From Maritimibacter sp. (lineage in GTDB: Bacteria > Pseudomonadota > Alphaproteobacteria > Rhodobacterales > Rhodobacteraceae): DNA of 64,000 nt. The translations under genes and the position numbers were made by a program. Positions 26,201-32,678 of this stretch are shown one piece after another. Each line of letters begins with the position of its first letter. The first letter of the stretch is position 1. The notes beneath the pieces are model-generated. The model worked only from the letters and a program-made list of their open reading frames with translations. It did no database searches and was not told the origin of the DNA. Where the stretch lies: the NCBI GenBank assembly GCA_017792445.1, contig CP051232.1:4252001-4316000 (forward strand), written 5' to 3'.

Positions 26201-28981
26201 GTCCTCGGTGGTGGCCAGAAGGCCGACGAACGCGCCAGTGGTCTGCGCGCCGTTCTGGTAGGTCCCCCGGACCGCGCTGATCACGTCGGACGGCACTGCG
26301 ATGGCGGCGGTCTCGACCCAGTCGGTGTAGGCGCCGTCCGTGACATAGCGCGCCCGCGCAACCGCGGTGGCCGCGCCCGGTGTCAGGTCAAGGTCGATGG
26401 CGACTTGCATGTTCGGATCGCCAAGGCCGACGATCGGCGCTTCGATTCCGGGAATTTCGACGAAGACGCTGGAGTTTACGTCGTTCTCTTCAACAAGAAG
26501 CTCGACACCGAACGTCGGCGTTCCACCGACGTCGCGCACGACCACGGCGGCCTGCACGAAGGTCGTCTGGTTGCCGGGGCCGACCACAAGCCCGTATTTC
26601 TCGCCGCCATCCCAGGTCTTTGTCTCGTTCAGCGAGTAGGCGAAGATGTTCTTGCCTTCCGACACGATGCTGATCGCGCCGACGTCGTTCTGAACGGCGA
26701 AGCCGATTCCCAGAACGTCACCCTGATCGTTGTCGATGCCTTCGGCCGAACCGCTGTTGGCCACGTCGATGCTGACCACGGTGGATGCGCCGCCAAGGTT
26801 CCAGACCCCGGCGTCGTAGAGCGCGAACTCGCCCGGAGGCGCGACCTGCACATCGGTCTCGTTGCGCCACACGGCGTTGATGCCGATGACCCCGAAAATG
26901 CTGTCGCCATCAGGAACCGCTCCGGGGGGCGTCGTTTCTGGGTTGTTTGGTTCGAAATGCCACAGCGCGGTGCCATCCGCGCCCACCCGCACGCCAAGGC
27001 CGTTGTCGGGGTCGCCCACGTGGCTGTCGAGCGTGTTGTTCACCCCGTCAAGGTCAAGGTCGGTGCTGGGATCGGCGGGCGTGCCGCCGGGCTGGAACAC
27101 GGTGATGTTGTTCGCGCCATAGGTGGCGGCGAAGATCAGGCCGGCGAAGTCGTCGATGCCGTCGCCGTCGTTGTCGATCAGCACGTCGGACGAAAAACCG
27201 TCATCGCCAAGCGCCGTCACGCCCAGCGGCTGCGAACCGAAGCCGCCGATGGTGCCAAGGCTTTCGACCGCGTCGGTGCGCCCGTCGCCGTTGGTGTCGA
27301 TGGGTTTTTCGAAATACAGGTTTCCATCGAAGGACGCGGCAATGATCGCGCCATCCAGCGCGCCGCCGAAGAAGGTCGCGGTGTATTCGGCCAGACCGTT
27401 GGTCGACGCGTTCACCGTCTTCAGCGAGCCGTCGTTGTTGTCGTTGAGCAGCTGGCTTTCCGGCGAATAGGCCGTGTTGTCCATGACGCTGGTGCCGTCA
27501 TAGTAGGACGTCGGATCCGAGAGTGAGCTGCCGGGGTGCTCCCACAAGTAGCCGTTGACCACGTCGAAGAAATCGGCGGGCAGACCGGTGTCGCCGGTGA
27601 CGTCCACCCAGTTCCCGTCACCCTGCTCTTCGTAGATGATCAGCAGGCTGGTGAGATAGGCGCGCGCTTCGGCCTCGTTCGCGAACAGCTCGACACCGTT
27701 GGCGATGACCGGATCGTCGCTGGTTGCGCCGGTGTAGGTGCCGTCGGGATTGAACGCCGCCTGGATCGCCTCGTGCGAGGCGCGGATCGGGTTGGCGTCG
27801 CCGCCATAGGGCCCGAAGGCGTCGGTCGTCTCGCCAAGATAATGCAGCTGGTCGCCGAAGCCGTCAGAGCCGCTTTCGTTGAACTGGTTCGTCGCGAATT
27901 CAGAGGTCCAGTCGTCCACGACCTGCCCGTCTTCCTGCGACAGCGGCTGGCCACCCCAGCCGCCGTTCGGGCCGTTGTCCCAGGTGAACACCTCGTTGTC
28001 CTCGGTCACCAGCACGTCGTACTGGTTGCGGAATCCGGGCGAGTGAACCGCCAACGGATTGTCGACGAAAGTCAGTTCGCCTCCGACGCTGACAAGCACC
28101 TTCTCGGTGATCTTCGCCATGTTCAGACCGTTGTGGCCGCCGGCGAAATCCGGATTGCCCTCTTGCCCGGCAGGACCTTCGTCGATGGTGTAATTGTCGG
28201 GAATCTCGGCGGGATCGAGGCCAAGATCGTTCACCAGATCCACGTTGTCCCGCGTCGGGTCGTCCAGCGTGGGCAGGTCCATCACGTACAGGTCGCCGTT
28301 GGCATCGGTGCGGATGTCAAAGCTTTCCAGCTCTGTCAGGTTGACCTTGAGGATGGTGCCGGACAGCGCATAGTCGACGGTTCCGGCAAAGTTGTTGCCG
28401 GGCGCGCCCTTGTTGGTGTTGCCGCCCTGCGCGATCCACAGGATCTCGTCGCCGGTGACCGGGTCGAACGAGATGTCGAGACCGTTTGTCGAGTGGTTTT
28501 CCTCGGACCGCGGCAGACCGCGAAGGATCGCCACGTTGGACAGGATGTTGCCGTCCGGATCGACGACGATCTTGTGGATCTGGCCCGAGTTGGTGTCGAG
28601 ACCCGAGTCATTGCCCACCGCGATGCGCCAGTCCGAGGACGAGACGTACAGCACGTCGTTGCCGTCGTCGTCTTTGCTGACGACGATGCCGGTCACCTGC
28701 CGCTGCTGCGTGGTATTGAGGCTTCCGTCGTCGTTGTAGTTCTGGATCGTCTGCGGAATGACGTTCATCTGGGTAGTGCCCGTCACCACGAACTCGTCTG
28801 TGCCGTCCCCGTTGTTGTCATCCTGCCGTTCGATTTCGTAGCGGTAGACGTTCCCGTCCTGCTGCGTGACGTAGACAATCGGAGCGCCAGTCTTGCTGGT
28901 GTCCAGCGCGGTCGGATTGTTCGAGGACTCACCTTGAAGACCGGTCGAGCCGAAGGTGATCGAAGGATTGGTAAAAGCCAT
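17216..28981 (-). CDS. Giant 3,921-residue secreted mosaic protein (malectin-like, Calx-beta, cadherin-like and LamG-like modules)
   Basis: ATG 28981 has a GGAG site 8 nt upstream. There is no signal peptide. Approximate modules: 1-330 PQQ/sugar-dehydrogenase-like beta-propeller region (YVTQQDGNVYRYE, AGGHNGLNMAK); 560-930 FG-GAP-like and LamG-like; malectin-like at 949-1115, 1256-1443, 1558-1720 and 2164-2340 (LYRVNAGG, GDRVFDVSV, HGVENPA); Calx-beta-like at 1125-1250 and 1447-1554; four cadherin-like repeats at 2987-3360 and two at 3543-3727 (DVLANDTDPDGDTLT, YTPDAGFTGVD); LamG-like at 2807-2980, 3363-3537 and 3733-3914. The end, DMSSFDVFSI, resembles a type I secretion signal. No RTX nonapeptides and no type I transporter genes are nearby. 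It is probably a cell-surface or released carbohydrate-binding adhesin. The protein is acidic and poor in Cys and Lys, as expected for export. Confidence 0.93.
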   Translation of the reverse strand: MAFTNPSITFGSTGLQGESSNNPTALDTSKTGAPIVYVTQQDGNVYRYEIERQDDNNGDGTDEFVVTGTTQMNVIPQTIQNYNDDGSLNTTQQRQVTGIVVSKDDDGNDVLYVSSSDWRIAVGNDSGLDTNSGQIHKIVVDPDGNILSNVAILRGLPRSEENHSTNGLDISFDPVTGDEILWIAQGGNTNKGAPGNNFAGTVDYALSGTILKVNLTELESFDIRTDANGDLYVMDLPTLDDPTRDNVDLVNDLGLDPAEIPDNYTIDEGPAGQEGNPDFAGGHNGLNMAKITEKVLVSVGGELTFVDNPLAVHSPGFRNQYDVLVTEDNEVFTWDNGPNGGWGGQPLSQEDGQVVDDWTSEFATNQFNESGSDGFGDQLHYLGETTDAFGPYGGDANPIRASHEAIQAAFNPDGTYTGATSDDPVIANGVELFANEAEARAYLTSLLIIYEEQGDGNWVDVTGDTGLPADFFDVVNGYLWEHPGSSLSDPTSYYDGTSVMDNTAYSPESQLLNDNNDGSLKTVNASTNGLAEYTATFFGGALDGAIIAASFDGNLYFEKPIDTNGDGRTDAVESLGTIGGFGSQPLGVTALGDDGFSSDVLIDNDGDGIDDFAGLIFAATYGANNITVFQPGGTPADPSTDLDLDGVNNTLDSHVGDPDNGLGVRVGADGTALWHFEPNNPETTPPGAVPDGDSIFGVIGINAVWRNETDVQVAPPGEFALYDAGVWNLGGASTVVSIDVANSGSAEGIDNDQGDVLGIGFAVQNDVGAISIVSEGKNIFAYSLNETKTWDGGEKYGLVVGPGNQTTFVQAAVVVRDVGGTPTFGVELLVEENDVNSSVFVEIPGIEAPIVGLGDPNMQVAIDLDLTPGAATAVARARYVTDGAYTDWVETAAIAVPSDVISAVRGTYQNGAQTTGAFVGLLATTEDGDDSFGADWDFVEITGTPLSYTEGEILYRWNAGDTNVAAIDGGPDWVQTGAVITGSSAPSTQNGSDNGLDASAPSASTPLGLYTNEYYGNDAGSPFGLEFGNGALADGYYAVRLFMANGYDGTSAIGSRVFDVSIEDGLFLDDIDLVAEFGHKVGGMFEWIGYVDDGTIDIDFGHVVENPLINAVEIVSLDTTPGGPAISVVPEAVAEGDAGVTEVFVTVQSSEVVPSGETVFFDLEIRGANNGATPEVDFTVPGATFNAGTGVYTLAGSIAGNSADFTFEIEVIGDTDAEFNENIEVALVSVSGADAYIGTPVTPITILNDDGPVDGIILYRVNAGGPEVAATDGGPNWSADTDSENSPFLVNPGSNNDYPDTGVATGPIDLSEVSDYGAPEAVYGIERWDAAGDPAGEMAYAFDVPVGTQVEIRLLLAENYQEIFDEDGSGDATGDRVFSVSVDGTVPAAFQDIDQYALAGTFNKAAIVTHTVVSDGTINLEFVHGVENPAIKGIEIVAVGGTPISLVSIGDPASATVEEAGDTGFTTLVFPVTFDTDPSTYVELEYSVDINGAVTTGLTQSIAIGGGEITVNVPNDAIDNGDDAVTVTLTGVNSGPAVIDGTTASATVTEDDMAAIVVAVNVGGPALSQDGIDFEGDNYFDNGSVFEDGQGGTPDQEPFNDTVYETERFGGAPTTEPLSFSIPVDPGSYTVELYFAEIYQEGTAIGERVFDVYIEGQLVISDLDILAETGGDINQPVVIQLPDEFSPDQFDELDKLDITLQASVDNAKLSAIVVREAPQPTGGAATLAVTVDSDDVQISNFGDDAFLLTNTGTKKIVQLDIDVTDALYPDSVFDPFGVAGDTIGKELVINTDSGTGVNAPSSASYIGAGGIDGFEGLRLTFDTGTNGGFEPGDTVGFSVDMDPNSIAGADKGTLDSGASPAWDIGGISGAELIGSTFTITFEDGTTATGQLMGASNQGGSKGLASQDSPDLGVTLQVNGLDAGGVGTYADGGPTVTVQGEAGQTARIVLTKGIIQPFENNFPDGAYADQLDAQLAALASSDFPANNATEFQTVDILLDGTVQDISGLFNFTEVPGYDLPWNEAQLPLGFVAAVIDTANDDLPLGPVTAPVYLTYAENAAPVIDAIAPIVITEGEDAAFSISATDANDDAITLSVEVTDDSDGSTVDPGLYTFTDNGDGTGSFSWTTGEPDDGTYSIEVTATDGVSSSTQVVPLTVNEDVPPQPGDVLYRVNTGGTEQASSDGGPAWTADTAANNSPYLVNQGSNNVYEPGNTVDISGLSEYGITAAVMQVERYDLPDTADPNGEMAYAFDVPAGTLVELRIYVAELFTGLPEADDSGDPSGDRVFDVSVDGVVPPELAGIDPYALGGDFNVGSVVTYTFVSDGTVDVSFLHGVENPAVKAIELVVAGEPDTTPPLPNLTAPDVTTPDSSYQFEVTFDDENGIDVSTLDDFDVTVTRGAISFVATATLVGVDVNADGTPRTATYEITPPGGAWDPDDNGSYVVTLNDGEVADLLGNVTPGQTLGSFIVDVVPTDQVEGGSLLVQVTPGEGLDASTFAGSSFILTNESAPGVQIASVTFNLQGAILPEIVFDPTGAGGDATASPFTPNSGGGVTGLVVPGDPSSDPFSDPHNGGFDTLTIEFTDFDPGEQFTFTTDIDPNNIQGVEGAGNAGSVSGYELIGSTVTVTFTDGLSTEVSLASLFDESVITGGPGSLGGSAARVTTEDAVTPPTLSIVGSAGDAVPTLYGDQVELTSSDFTVLVTGEPNGTVELLQADTRLYIASGDAPFDVTQAELPYHSNEAMSGKVLTTVTLDGSGQAEVPLSLLKTLTGNGTPDGGVNSIIAVSVNGAGDISVASPPLMVRLETELVYDAPGVMEFNGTSGGVLEIPHSDIYEIPAGTIAFSFIAADTNGAQGLFVKDASYFVGGGNHFALYLDGNTLVARFQDGSTSAIMNFPGIQAGQEYEIAVTFGPDGSQLWVDGNLVGNSPLVMDWTQNVEYIQWGGRGWGSASGQPGFDAPFEGVIADKQIYAGVLDSAKIAALAGSSSASNTDPVANDDAVTTDEDQAVNIDVLANDTDADGDTVTVAGIQSQPTNGTAVVEADGTVTYTPDPDFNGSDSFTVSIIDGLGGVDTSTVSVTVNPVNDAPTANDDTTNAIVDTPVEIDVLANDTDPDGDTLTILSVEDGTSGTTAIVDGKVVYTPDAGFIGTDTFTYITEDGAGESAQGTVEVIVTAEPNAEPVAVDDSITVAEDGSVTFQPGDNDTDANGDTVIAFGIASGASNGVAVVNGDGTVTYTPNANFTGSDSFEVTVTDGQGGFDTSTVTVDVTPENDPPVANDDGVSATSGQPVLINIFGNDTDIDGDLLNLVDLTDPALGQVVVNANGTLTYTPNPGATGQDTFEYTISDGEFTDTATVTVNIQSFPAPIYEALGDMSFNGANSGVQQLPHNAIYEIEQGTIAFSFEAADTNGAQGLFVKDASGYAGGGNHFALFLNGSNLVARFQNGSSESVLTIPGISAGQEYDVAVTFGPGGGSVFLNGTEVAFTPMVMDWTQNVEWIQWGGRGWGSASGQAGFDAPFEGTISDKRIFDVELTEDQIEQLFTDGPVNADPIAVDDTLTVAEDGSGSLFPLDNDSDPEGDAIFVDAVVSGPSNGVATIGAGGEVFYTPDADFFGTDSFTLRIEDSFGGSDETVVTVTVTPSPDDPIATDDDAATQTDQAVVIDVLDNDSDPDGDTLTVSSVGTATNGSVVLNADDTVTYTPDAGFTGVDEFIYTVDDGNGGSDTATVSVNVTDAPVLPDPIFAQGGVSNYNGTNGDVDQYAHQSSFLIPEGTIAFSFIADNPGATAGLVVKDASGYAGGGNHFASYLQNGDLKLRVQDGGSEFIMSFDDIVAGQEYEVAVTFGAGGVVAYVDGAVIGSNSGFDMDWTANQEYLQVGGLGWGSATGAPGFTNPFDGQIADVEIYDEALNSDQIDLLADMSSFDVFSI
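18435..18540 (-). repeat. Direct repeat copy 1 inside the giant gene (LamG module 2)
   Basis: About 104 bp that match 20106-20210 with only around seven differences by eye. It codes for the QWGGRGWGSASG...GFDAPFEG block. The copies are 1,671 bp (557 codons) apart, in frame, so recombination between them would remove exactly one LamG plus cadherin-like unit. Confidence 0.8.
20106..20210 (-). repeat. Direct repeat copy 2 inside the giant gene (LamG module 1)
   Basis: Partner of the repeat at 18435-18540. Similarity continues more weakly into the preceding LFVKDAS segment (18730-18800 versus 20400-20470). A third, more diverged copy (LamG module 3) lies at about 17300-17400. Confidence 0.8.
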
Positions 28982-29197
28982 TTTCTACTCCAGGCAAGCA
29001 GACGAAATACTTCGCCGAAGAGACATTCCTCGGCGTTACATCAAATCGTGAGACGCTAGACGCGGCACGAAGTCGTGCGCGGATCAGCTGTCCGGTATGC
29101 GGATGATTTTCATGTCTCTACCCCCCAAGAAGAGCCATTGACCAAGATGCAAGAGCGGCCCCCACCGCCTTTCAGACCAAAATCGTTACTCTGTTGT

Positions 29198-29210
29198 TTC
29201 CAAATTGGAA
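29198..29210. promoter_or_regulatory. 13-bp palindrome TTCCAAATTGGAA
   Basis: A perfect dyad with a central A, 217 bp upstream of the giant gene start in the A/T-rich region. Possible operator; the regulator is unknown. Confidence 0.3.
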
Positions 29211-29380
29211 CCAATGAAATCAATGTCATCGAGCTCTCTACACACTCGAGACTATCGCAATTTAGTTAAATTCTAGGCGTCGATTCTTCTGTCTGTCAAC
29301 GAAATCGCTAATGCCATTAATTTCGCATACTTAGGCCGGAAATTTGCCACAGTTCCATCGCGTTCCGCTGGCTGCGTCCT

Positions 29381-29406
29381 GCAGATGGCATGCATATTCC
29401 ATCTGC
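29381..29406. repeat. Inverted repeat GCAGATGG-N10-CCATCTGC
   Basis: Eight-base perfect arms around a 10-base spacer in the non-coding region between btaB and the giant gene. It could be an operator or an RNA hairpin; there is no U-run, so terminator function is not supported. A weaker pair, CAATCT-N11-AGATTG, lies at 29462-29484. Confidence 0.35.
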
Positions 29407-29584
29407 ACAGACCGCAACGGGAATCAGCAGATCGCCTATCTGGTGTTCGGACGCTGCCGACCAATCTCTACCGCTGATAGATTGTTGCCACTCGATAACA
29501 ACCCAGCGCGCGGAGGCCGATTAACCCGCGGACGCGTCCGGTCGTGCCTCAGGTCATTGAAATCGAAACGGGAACCGACCGGAG

Positions 29585-30223
29585 TCAGACGTCGCGGCGA
29601 AGGCAGCCGTAGGTCGCATAGCCCCGTCGCAGGCTGGTCACCCGCGCGGTTCGCCCGGCTCCGGCCAGCCCGTGCAGCGTATCGGGCAGCGTATCGCGCG
29701 GCGCGACGTGGAACCGTGCCAGCCATGCCCTCAGCATGCGCTTGAACCACATCGGCAGCCCGGCCTGATCGCCGAAATCGACGATGTGCAGCCGACCTCC
29801 GGGCGCGAGATGGCGCAGCGCCTCTGCCAGCGCAGCCTCCCAGTCGGGGATCATCGACAAGCTGTAGGAGAACACGATGTGGTCGAACCCGCTTTGTCCG
29901 AACATCGCAACCGGGTCGAAGGAACAGGCGTCGCCCTGCCCCAGCCGCGCCGTGGTGCCAAGCTTCCGGCGGGCCGAGATCAGCATCTGCTCCGAGATGT
30001 CGAAACCATACAGTTCGGCCCCCGGATAGCGCCGCCCGATCGCGGCAAGGTTCCGGCCAGTACCACATGCGACTTCCAGCACCCGCTCGCCCGGCCGAAC
30101 CTCCATTGCTGCGATCAGGTGATCGCGGCCCAGCAGGTAGTGCTTGCGGGTGATGTCGTAGAACAGGCGCTGGTAGCGATAGACGTCGTCCATCAACTGC
30201 CCGTGGGATGCGGCGTCGGTCAT
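29585..30223 (-). CDS. btaB: Betaine lipid synthase methyltransferase BtaB
   Basis: 212 residues. A class I SAM methyltransferase: VLEVACGTGRNLAAIGRRYPG (motif I), YGFDISEQML, FDHIVFSYSLSMIPDW and LAPGGRLHIVDFGD. Downstream of btaA in the order known from Rhodobacter sphaeroides, it is assigned to the three N-methylations that turn diacylglyceryl-homoserine into the betaine lipid DGTS (established knowledge of the BtaAB pathway). The start is 4 nt after the btaA stop. The protein is soluble but probably acts at the membrane surface. DGTS lets the cell replace phospholipids when phosphate is scarce. Confidence 0.92.
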   Translation of the reverse strand: MTDAASHGQLMDDVYRYQRLFYDITRKHYLLGRDHLIAAMEVRPGERVLEVACGTGRNLAAIGRRYPGAELYGFDISEQMLISARRKLGTTARLGQGDACSFDPVAMFGQSGFDHIVFSYSLSMIPDWEAALAEALRHLAPGGRLHIVDFGDQAGLPMWFKRMLRAWLARFHVAPRDTLPDTLHGLAGAGRTARVTSLRRGYATYGCLRRDV

Positions 30224-30227
30224 CGGT

Positions 30228-31448
30228 TCAGCCTCGCAGGCGGTACAGGTGGACGCCGCCGTAGATCGCCGAGCGGTCGGTGGCGAAAGCGCGCGACGAG
30301 GCTGCGGCGTCGTACTGCCAGCGGCTCAGGATCGCGGGCGGCACGCGGCCGGGCAGGATGTCGTCGGTGCCGCCGGTGCGGAACAGCACGCGCGCGCCGG
30401 GCATGGCGGTGCGGGTGATCTGGTCCCACAGCGCGGTCAGCTGGGCATCGGTCATCCAGTCCTGCGCATCCAGCAGGATGTAGACCGATTTCGATTGCGC
30501 CGGCGCTTCGGCGAGCACGTCGGTAATCGACCGGTTCAGCACCTCGCCCCGGTTCGCGCCTTCCCGCACGGCGTGGAAATGGCGCGGCTCCAGATAGGGC
30601 GGCACCGGGCCGGTGCCGTCCGGCCGGTAGGCGCGGGTCGCGGCCTGCCACGCGAAGTAGTTCTCCGAGATCGGAAAGTCGCAGAACAGCTTCCGCGCCC
30701 GCTCGGTCAGCACGGGGAGGATGTCGCCGCCCGCGTCGGCGGCCAGCTTGTCGTACTGCGCGGGCGGAATGCCCAGCCCGAACAGCGAGGCGCGGCGGCG
30801 GGCCATGGCGCGGACGAACCGCGACCGGAACAGCGGCGCGATCTGGGCATCGAAGAAGGCGCGCTGTTCGCCCAGTGTCCGGGCGGCCAGCAGCTTGCCG
30901 AAATCGACCCCGCCGACGCGGGTGACCACATGCACCGCGCCAAGGAAGCTTCCCAGCACCCCGAAGCGATAGAAACCGCGGGCGAACATCGACTTGCGCG
31001 ACCGGAAGCGGACGCTTTCGTTCCAGAAGGCCCGCGCCTCGATGTCCATGCGCGGCAGCACGTAGCGGTCCAGCAGGTCCACATTGCCGGGCCGGTCGGC
31101 GTGGCCAAACAGGCTGTAGAACGCGGCGTGATCCGGCAGCGTCTGCGCCGCGCGCAGTTTCAGCCGGTTCAGTTCGACATGCCACGGAGACAGATCGACC
31201 GCGGTGATGCTTTGCGGTCCCGCCGTGAGGTAAGACATCACGTTGCACCCGCCCGAGGCGATGCAGACCACATGGTCGGCCTCGCTCAGCCCCAGCGCCT
31301 GCATGTCGCAGACCGGGTCCTCCCAGATCTGCGGGTAGACAAGGCCGCGGAACAGCCGGGCGAAGGCCCGCTCGGACAGGGTGCCGATCGAGAACGACCG
31401 GTTCTGGTAGACGGCCTCGCCGATGATGTTGCCGGTCGTGTCGCTCAT
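30228..31448 (-). CDS. btaA: S-adenosylmethionine:diacylglycerol 3-amino-3-carboxypropyl transferase BtaA
   Basis: 406 residues. The DUF3419 pattern is visible: LVYPQIWEDPVCDMQALGL, HVVCIASGGCNVMSYLT, ITAVDLSPWHVELNRLKL and the C-terminal YILLDAQDWMTDAQLTALW with VLFRTGG. BtaA transfers the aminocarboxypropyl group of SAM to diacylglycerol, the first step of DGTS synthesis. ATG 31448 overlaps the TAA of plcP (TAATG), so the phospholipase that frees diacylglycerol and the enzyme that uses it are translationally coupled. btaB follows 4 nt downstream. Confidence 0.95.
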   Translation of the reverse strand: MSDTTGNIIGEAVYQNRSFSIGTLSERAFARLFRGLVYPQIWEDPVCDMQALGLSEADHVVCIASGGCNVMSYLTAGPQSITAVDLSPWHVELNRLKLRAAQTLPDHAAFYSLFGHADRPGNVDLLDRYVLPRMDIEARAFWNESVRFRSRKSMFARGFYRFGVLGSFLGAVHVVTRVGGVDFGKLLAARTLGEQRAFFDAQIAPLFRSRFVRAMARRRASLFGLGIPPAQYDKLAADAGGDILPVLTERARKLFCDFPISENYFAWQAATRAYRPDGTGPVPPYLEPRHFHAVREGANRGEVLNRSITDVLAEAPAQSKSVYILLDAQDWMTDAQLTALWDQITRTAMPGARVLFRTGGTDDILPGRVPPAILSRWQYDAAASSRAFATDRSAIYGGVHLYRLRG

Positions 31449-32272
31449 TATGCGTCCTGTTCGTGGTTGTGACGGGCCGCCGCGCGGCTGCGCTTGCGCG
31501 CGCGCCGTTTCAGCATGCGGTCACGGCTGATCCGGGCTTCCCAGTCGATCAGACGCATCTCGCCCGCGTGGTTCTCGATGATGGCGGTGCAGCTTTCGAC
31601 CCAGTCGCCGGTGTTCAGATAGTGGATGTCGCCGATGGTGCGGATGCAGGCGTGGTGGATGTGCCCGCAGATCACGCCGTCATGGCCCTTCTGGCGCGCG
31701 TCTTCCGCCAGCGCCTCTTCGAACTTGCAGATGAAGTTGACCGCCTGCTTGACCTGCTGCTTGCTCCACTTCGACAGCGACCAGTAGCGCGGCGACCAAA
31801 GCCGGCGGATCGCGTTGATCTTGGGGTTCAGCCAGATCAGCGTGGCATAGGCGCTGTCGCCCAGGTAGGCGAGCCAGCGGGCGTTCATCACCACCGCGTC
31901 GAACTGATCGCCGTGGGTGACGAAATAGCGTTTGCCGGTGGCGGTGACGTGGGTGTCGTGGGCCCTGACCTCGATGCCGCCGAAATGGATGCCGAAATAG
32001 TTGCGCAGCGCCTCGTCGTGGTTGCCCGGGATCAGCACCACGCGGGTGCCGCGATGGGCCTTTTGCAAGATCGCCTGCACCACCTCGTTGTGGGTTTCGG
32101 GCCAGTGCCAGCCCCGCCTCAGCCGCCAGCCGTCGACGATGTCACCGACGAGATAGATCGTCTCGGCGTCATGCGTGTTCAGGAACTCGACCAGAAGCTG
32201 CGCCCGGCACCCGCGGGTGCCCAGATGAAAATCCGACAGGAAGATTGCACGATCCGTCACCGCTCCGCTCAT
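31448..32272 (-). CDS. plcP: PlcP-type metallophosphoesterase (phospholipid remodelling phospholipase C)
   Basis: 274 residues from ATG 32272. A calcineurin-like phosphoesterase with all metal motifs: FLSDFHLGTRG, YLVGDIVDGW, LIPGNHDEALR, VTHGDQFD and ICGHIHHACIR. It resembles LpxH-like proteins, but its coupling to btaAB matches PlcP, which degrades membrane phospholipids to diacylglycerol in phosphate-starved marine alphaproteobacteria (established knowledge). The C-terminal tail is strongly basic (KRRARKRSRAAARHNH), perhaps binding membrane or nucleic acid. The chosen start removes 22 upstream codons that overlap the promoter repeats. It is the first gene of the plcP-btaA-btaB operon. Confidence 0.9.
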   Translation of the reverse strand: MSGAVTDRAIFLSDFHLGTRGCRAQLLVEFLNTHDAETIYLVGDIVDGWRLRRGWHWPETHNEVVQAILQKAHRGTRVVLIPGNHDEALRNYFGIHFGGIEVRAHDTHVTATGKRYFVTHGDQFDAVVMNARWLAYLGDSAYATLIWLNPKINAIRRLWSPRYWSLSKWSKQQVKQAVNFICKFEEALAEDARQKGHDGVICGHIHHACIRTIGDIHYLNTGDWVESCTAIIENHAGEMRLIDWEARISRDRMLKRRARKRSRAAARHNHEQDA

Positions 32273-32318
32273 TCGTTTTTCTCGTTGGCGGGGGTGGTAG
32301 ACCGGCAAGACTTCACCG

Positions 32319-32348
32319 ACGTGACGGTTTTGTACCAATCACGTGACG
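32319..32348 (-). promoter_or_regulatory. Candidate Pho box with 11-bp phased repeats
   Basis: Upstream of plcP, read on the minus strand, the 18-mer TTGGTACAAAACCGTCAC (32338-32321) matches the PhoB-box consensus CTGTCATAAATCTGTCAC at 12 of 18 positions by eye. A further copy of the ACGTGACG element lies exactly 22 bp (two 11-bp units) away at 32341-32348. Phosphate control of plcP-btaAB is known in related bacteria; binding here is inferred. Confidence 0.5.
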
Positions 32349-32364
32349 ATGCGGGTTGTGGTGA

Positions 32365-32520
32365 AAGGTGGCGGATGTAGTGAGGCGTGGGTGGGTGGTG
32401 GCGAGATGTGGTGTTGGGTTGGGGGTGGTGGGCTGTGATGGTTCGGTCGTGGGAATGCCTCAGTGTGGGCGTGTGGCGGTTCGGAGGAACAGTCGGAGCG
32501 GGGGCGCTTTCGGCCCTGAG
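32365..32520. other. Strongly G/T-skewed, gene-free stretch
   Basis: The plus strand is almost free of C for over 100 bp and has several G-runs (GGGTGGGTGGTGG, GGGTTGGGGGTGGTGGG), a potential G-quadruplex former. The 406-bp interval 32273-32678 holds only this, the Pho-box region and the promoter of the next gene. A complementary C/A-rich stretch lies on the other side of that gene at about 33950-34002. Confidence 0.6.
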
Positions 32521-32678
32521 CTGCCATTCGTCGCACATGCGAATTCAGCAACGTGGTGAACGGCAGTTTTGAAAGGCCAGATATCTTTGACCTTTTCGCG
32601 AGAAACTGACCTTATTCCTGAAATCATGATCGACGGGCACTGAAGTCGTCACCGGGAACAACGGAAAGCTCTTAGGAA

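Larger units (their letters stand above)
28982..29584. other. 603-bp gene-free region upstream of the giant gene
   Basis: No convincing coding sequence on either strand. It is clearly more A/T-rich than its surroundings, especially 29190-29340, and holds several inverted repeats (listed separately), consistent with a long regulated promoter/leader of the giant gene and the end region of the btaB transcript. No tRNA or clear Rho-independent terminator was seen. Confidence 0.6.

Noticed and set aside
16403-27526. Very long plus-strand open frames (1,934 and 1,663 codons) opposite the giant gene
   Set aside because: Their protein sequences are Arg/Gly/Val-rich without domains and mirror the repetitive Asp/Gly/Thr codons of the minus-strand gene; typical shadows in GC-rich DNA.
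17216-28981. RTX toxin or adhesin call for the giant protein
   Set aside because: Asp/Gly-rich stretches belong to cadherin-like repeats; no GGxGxDxLx nonapeptide arrays were seen.
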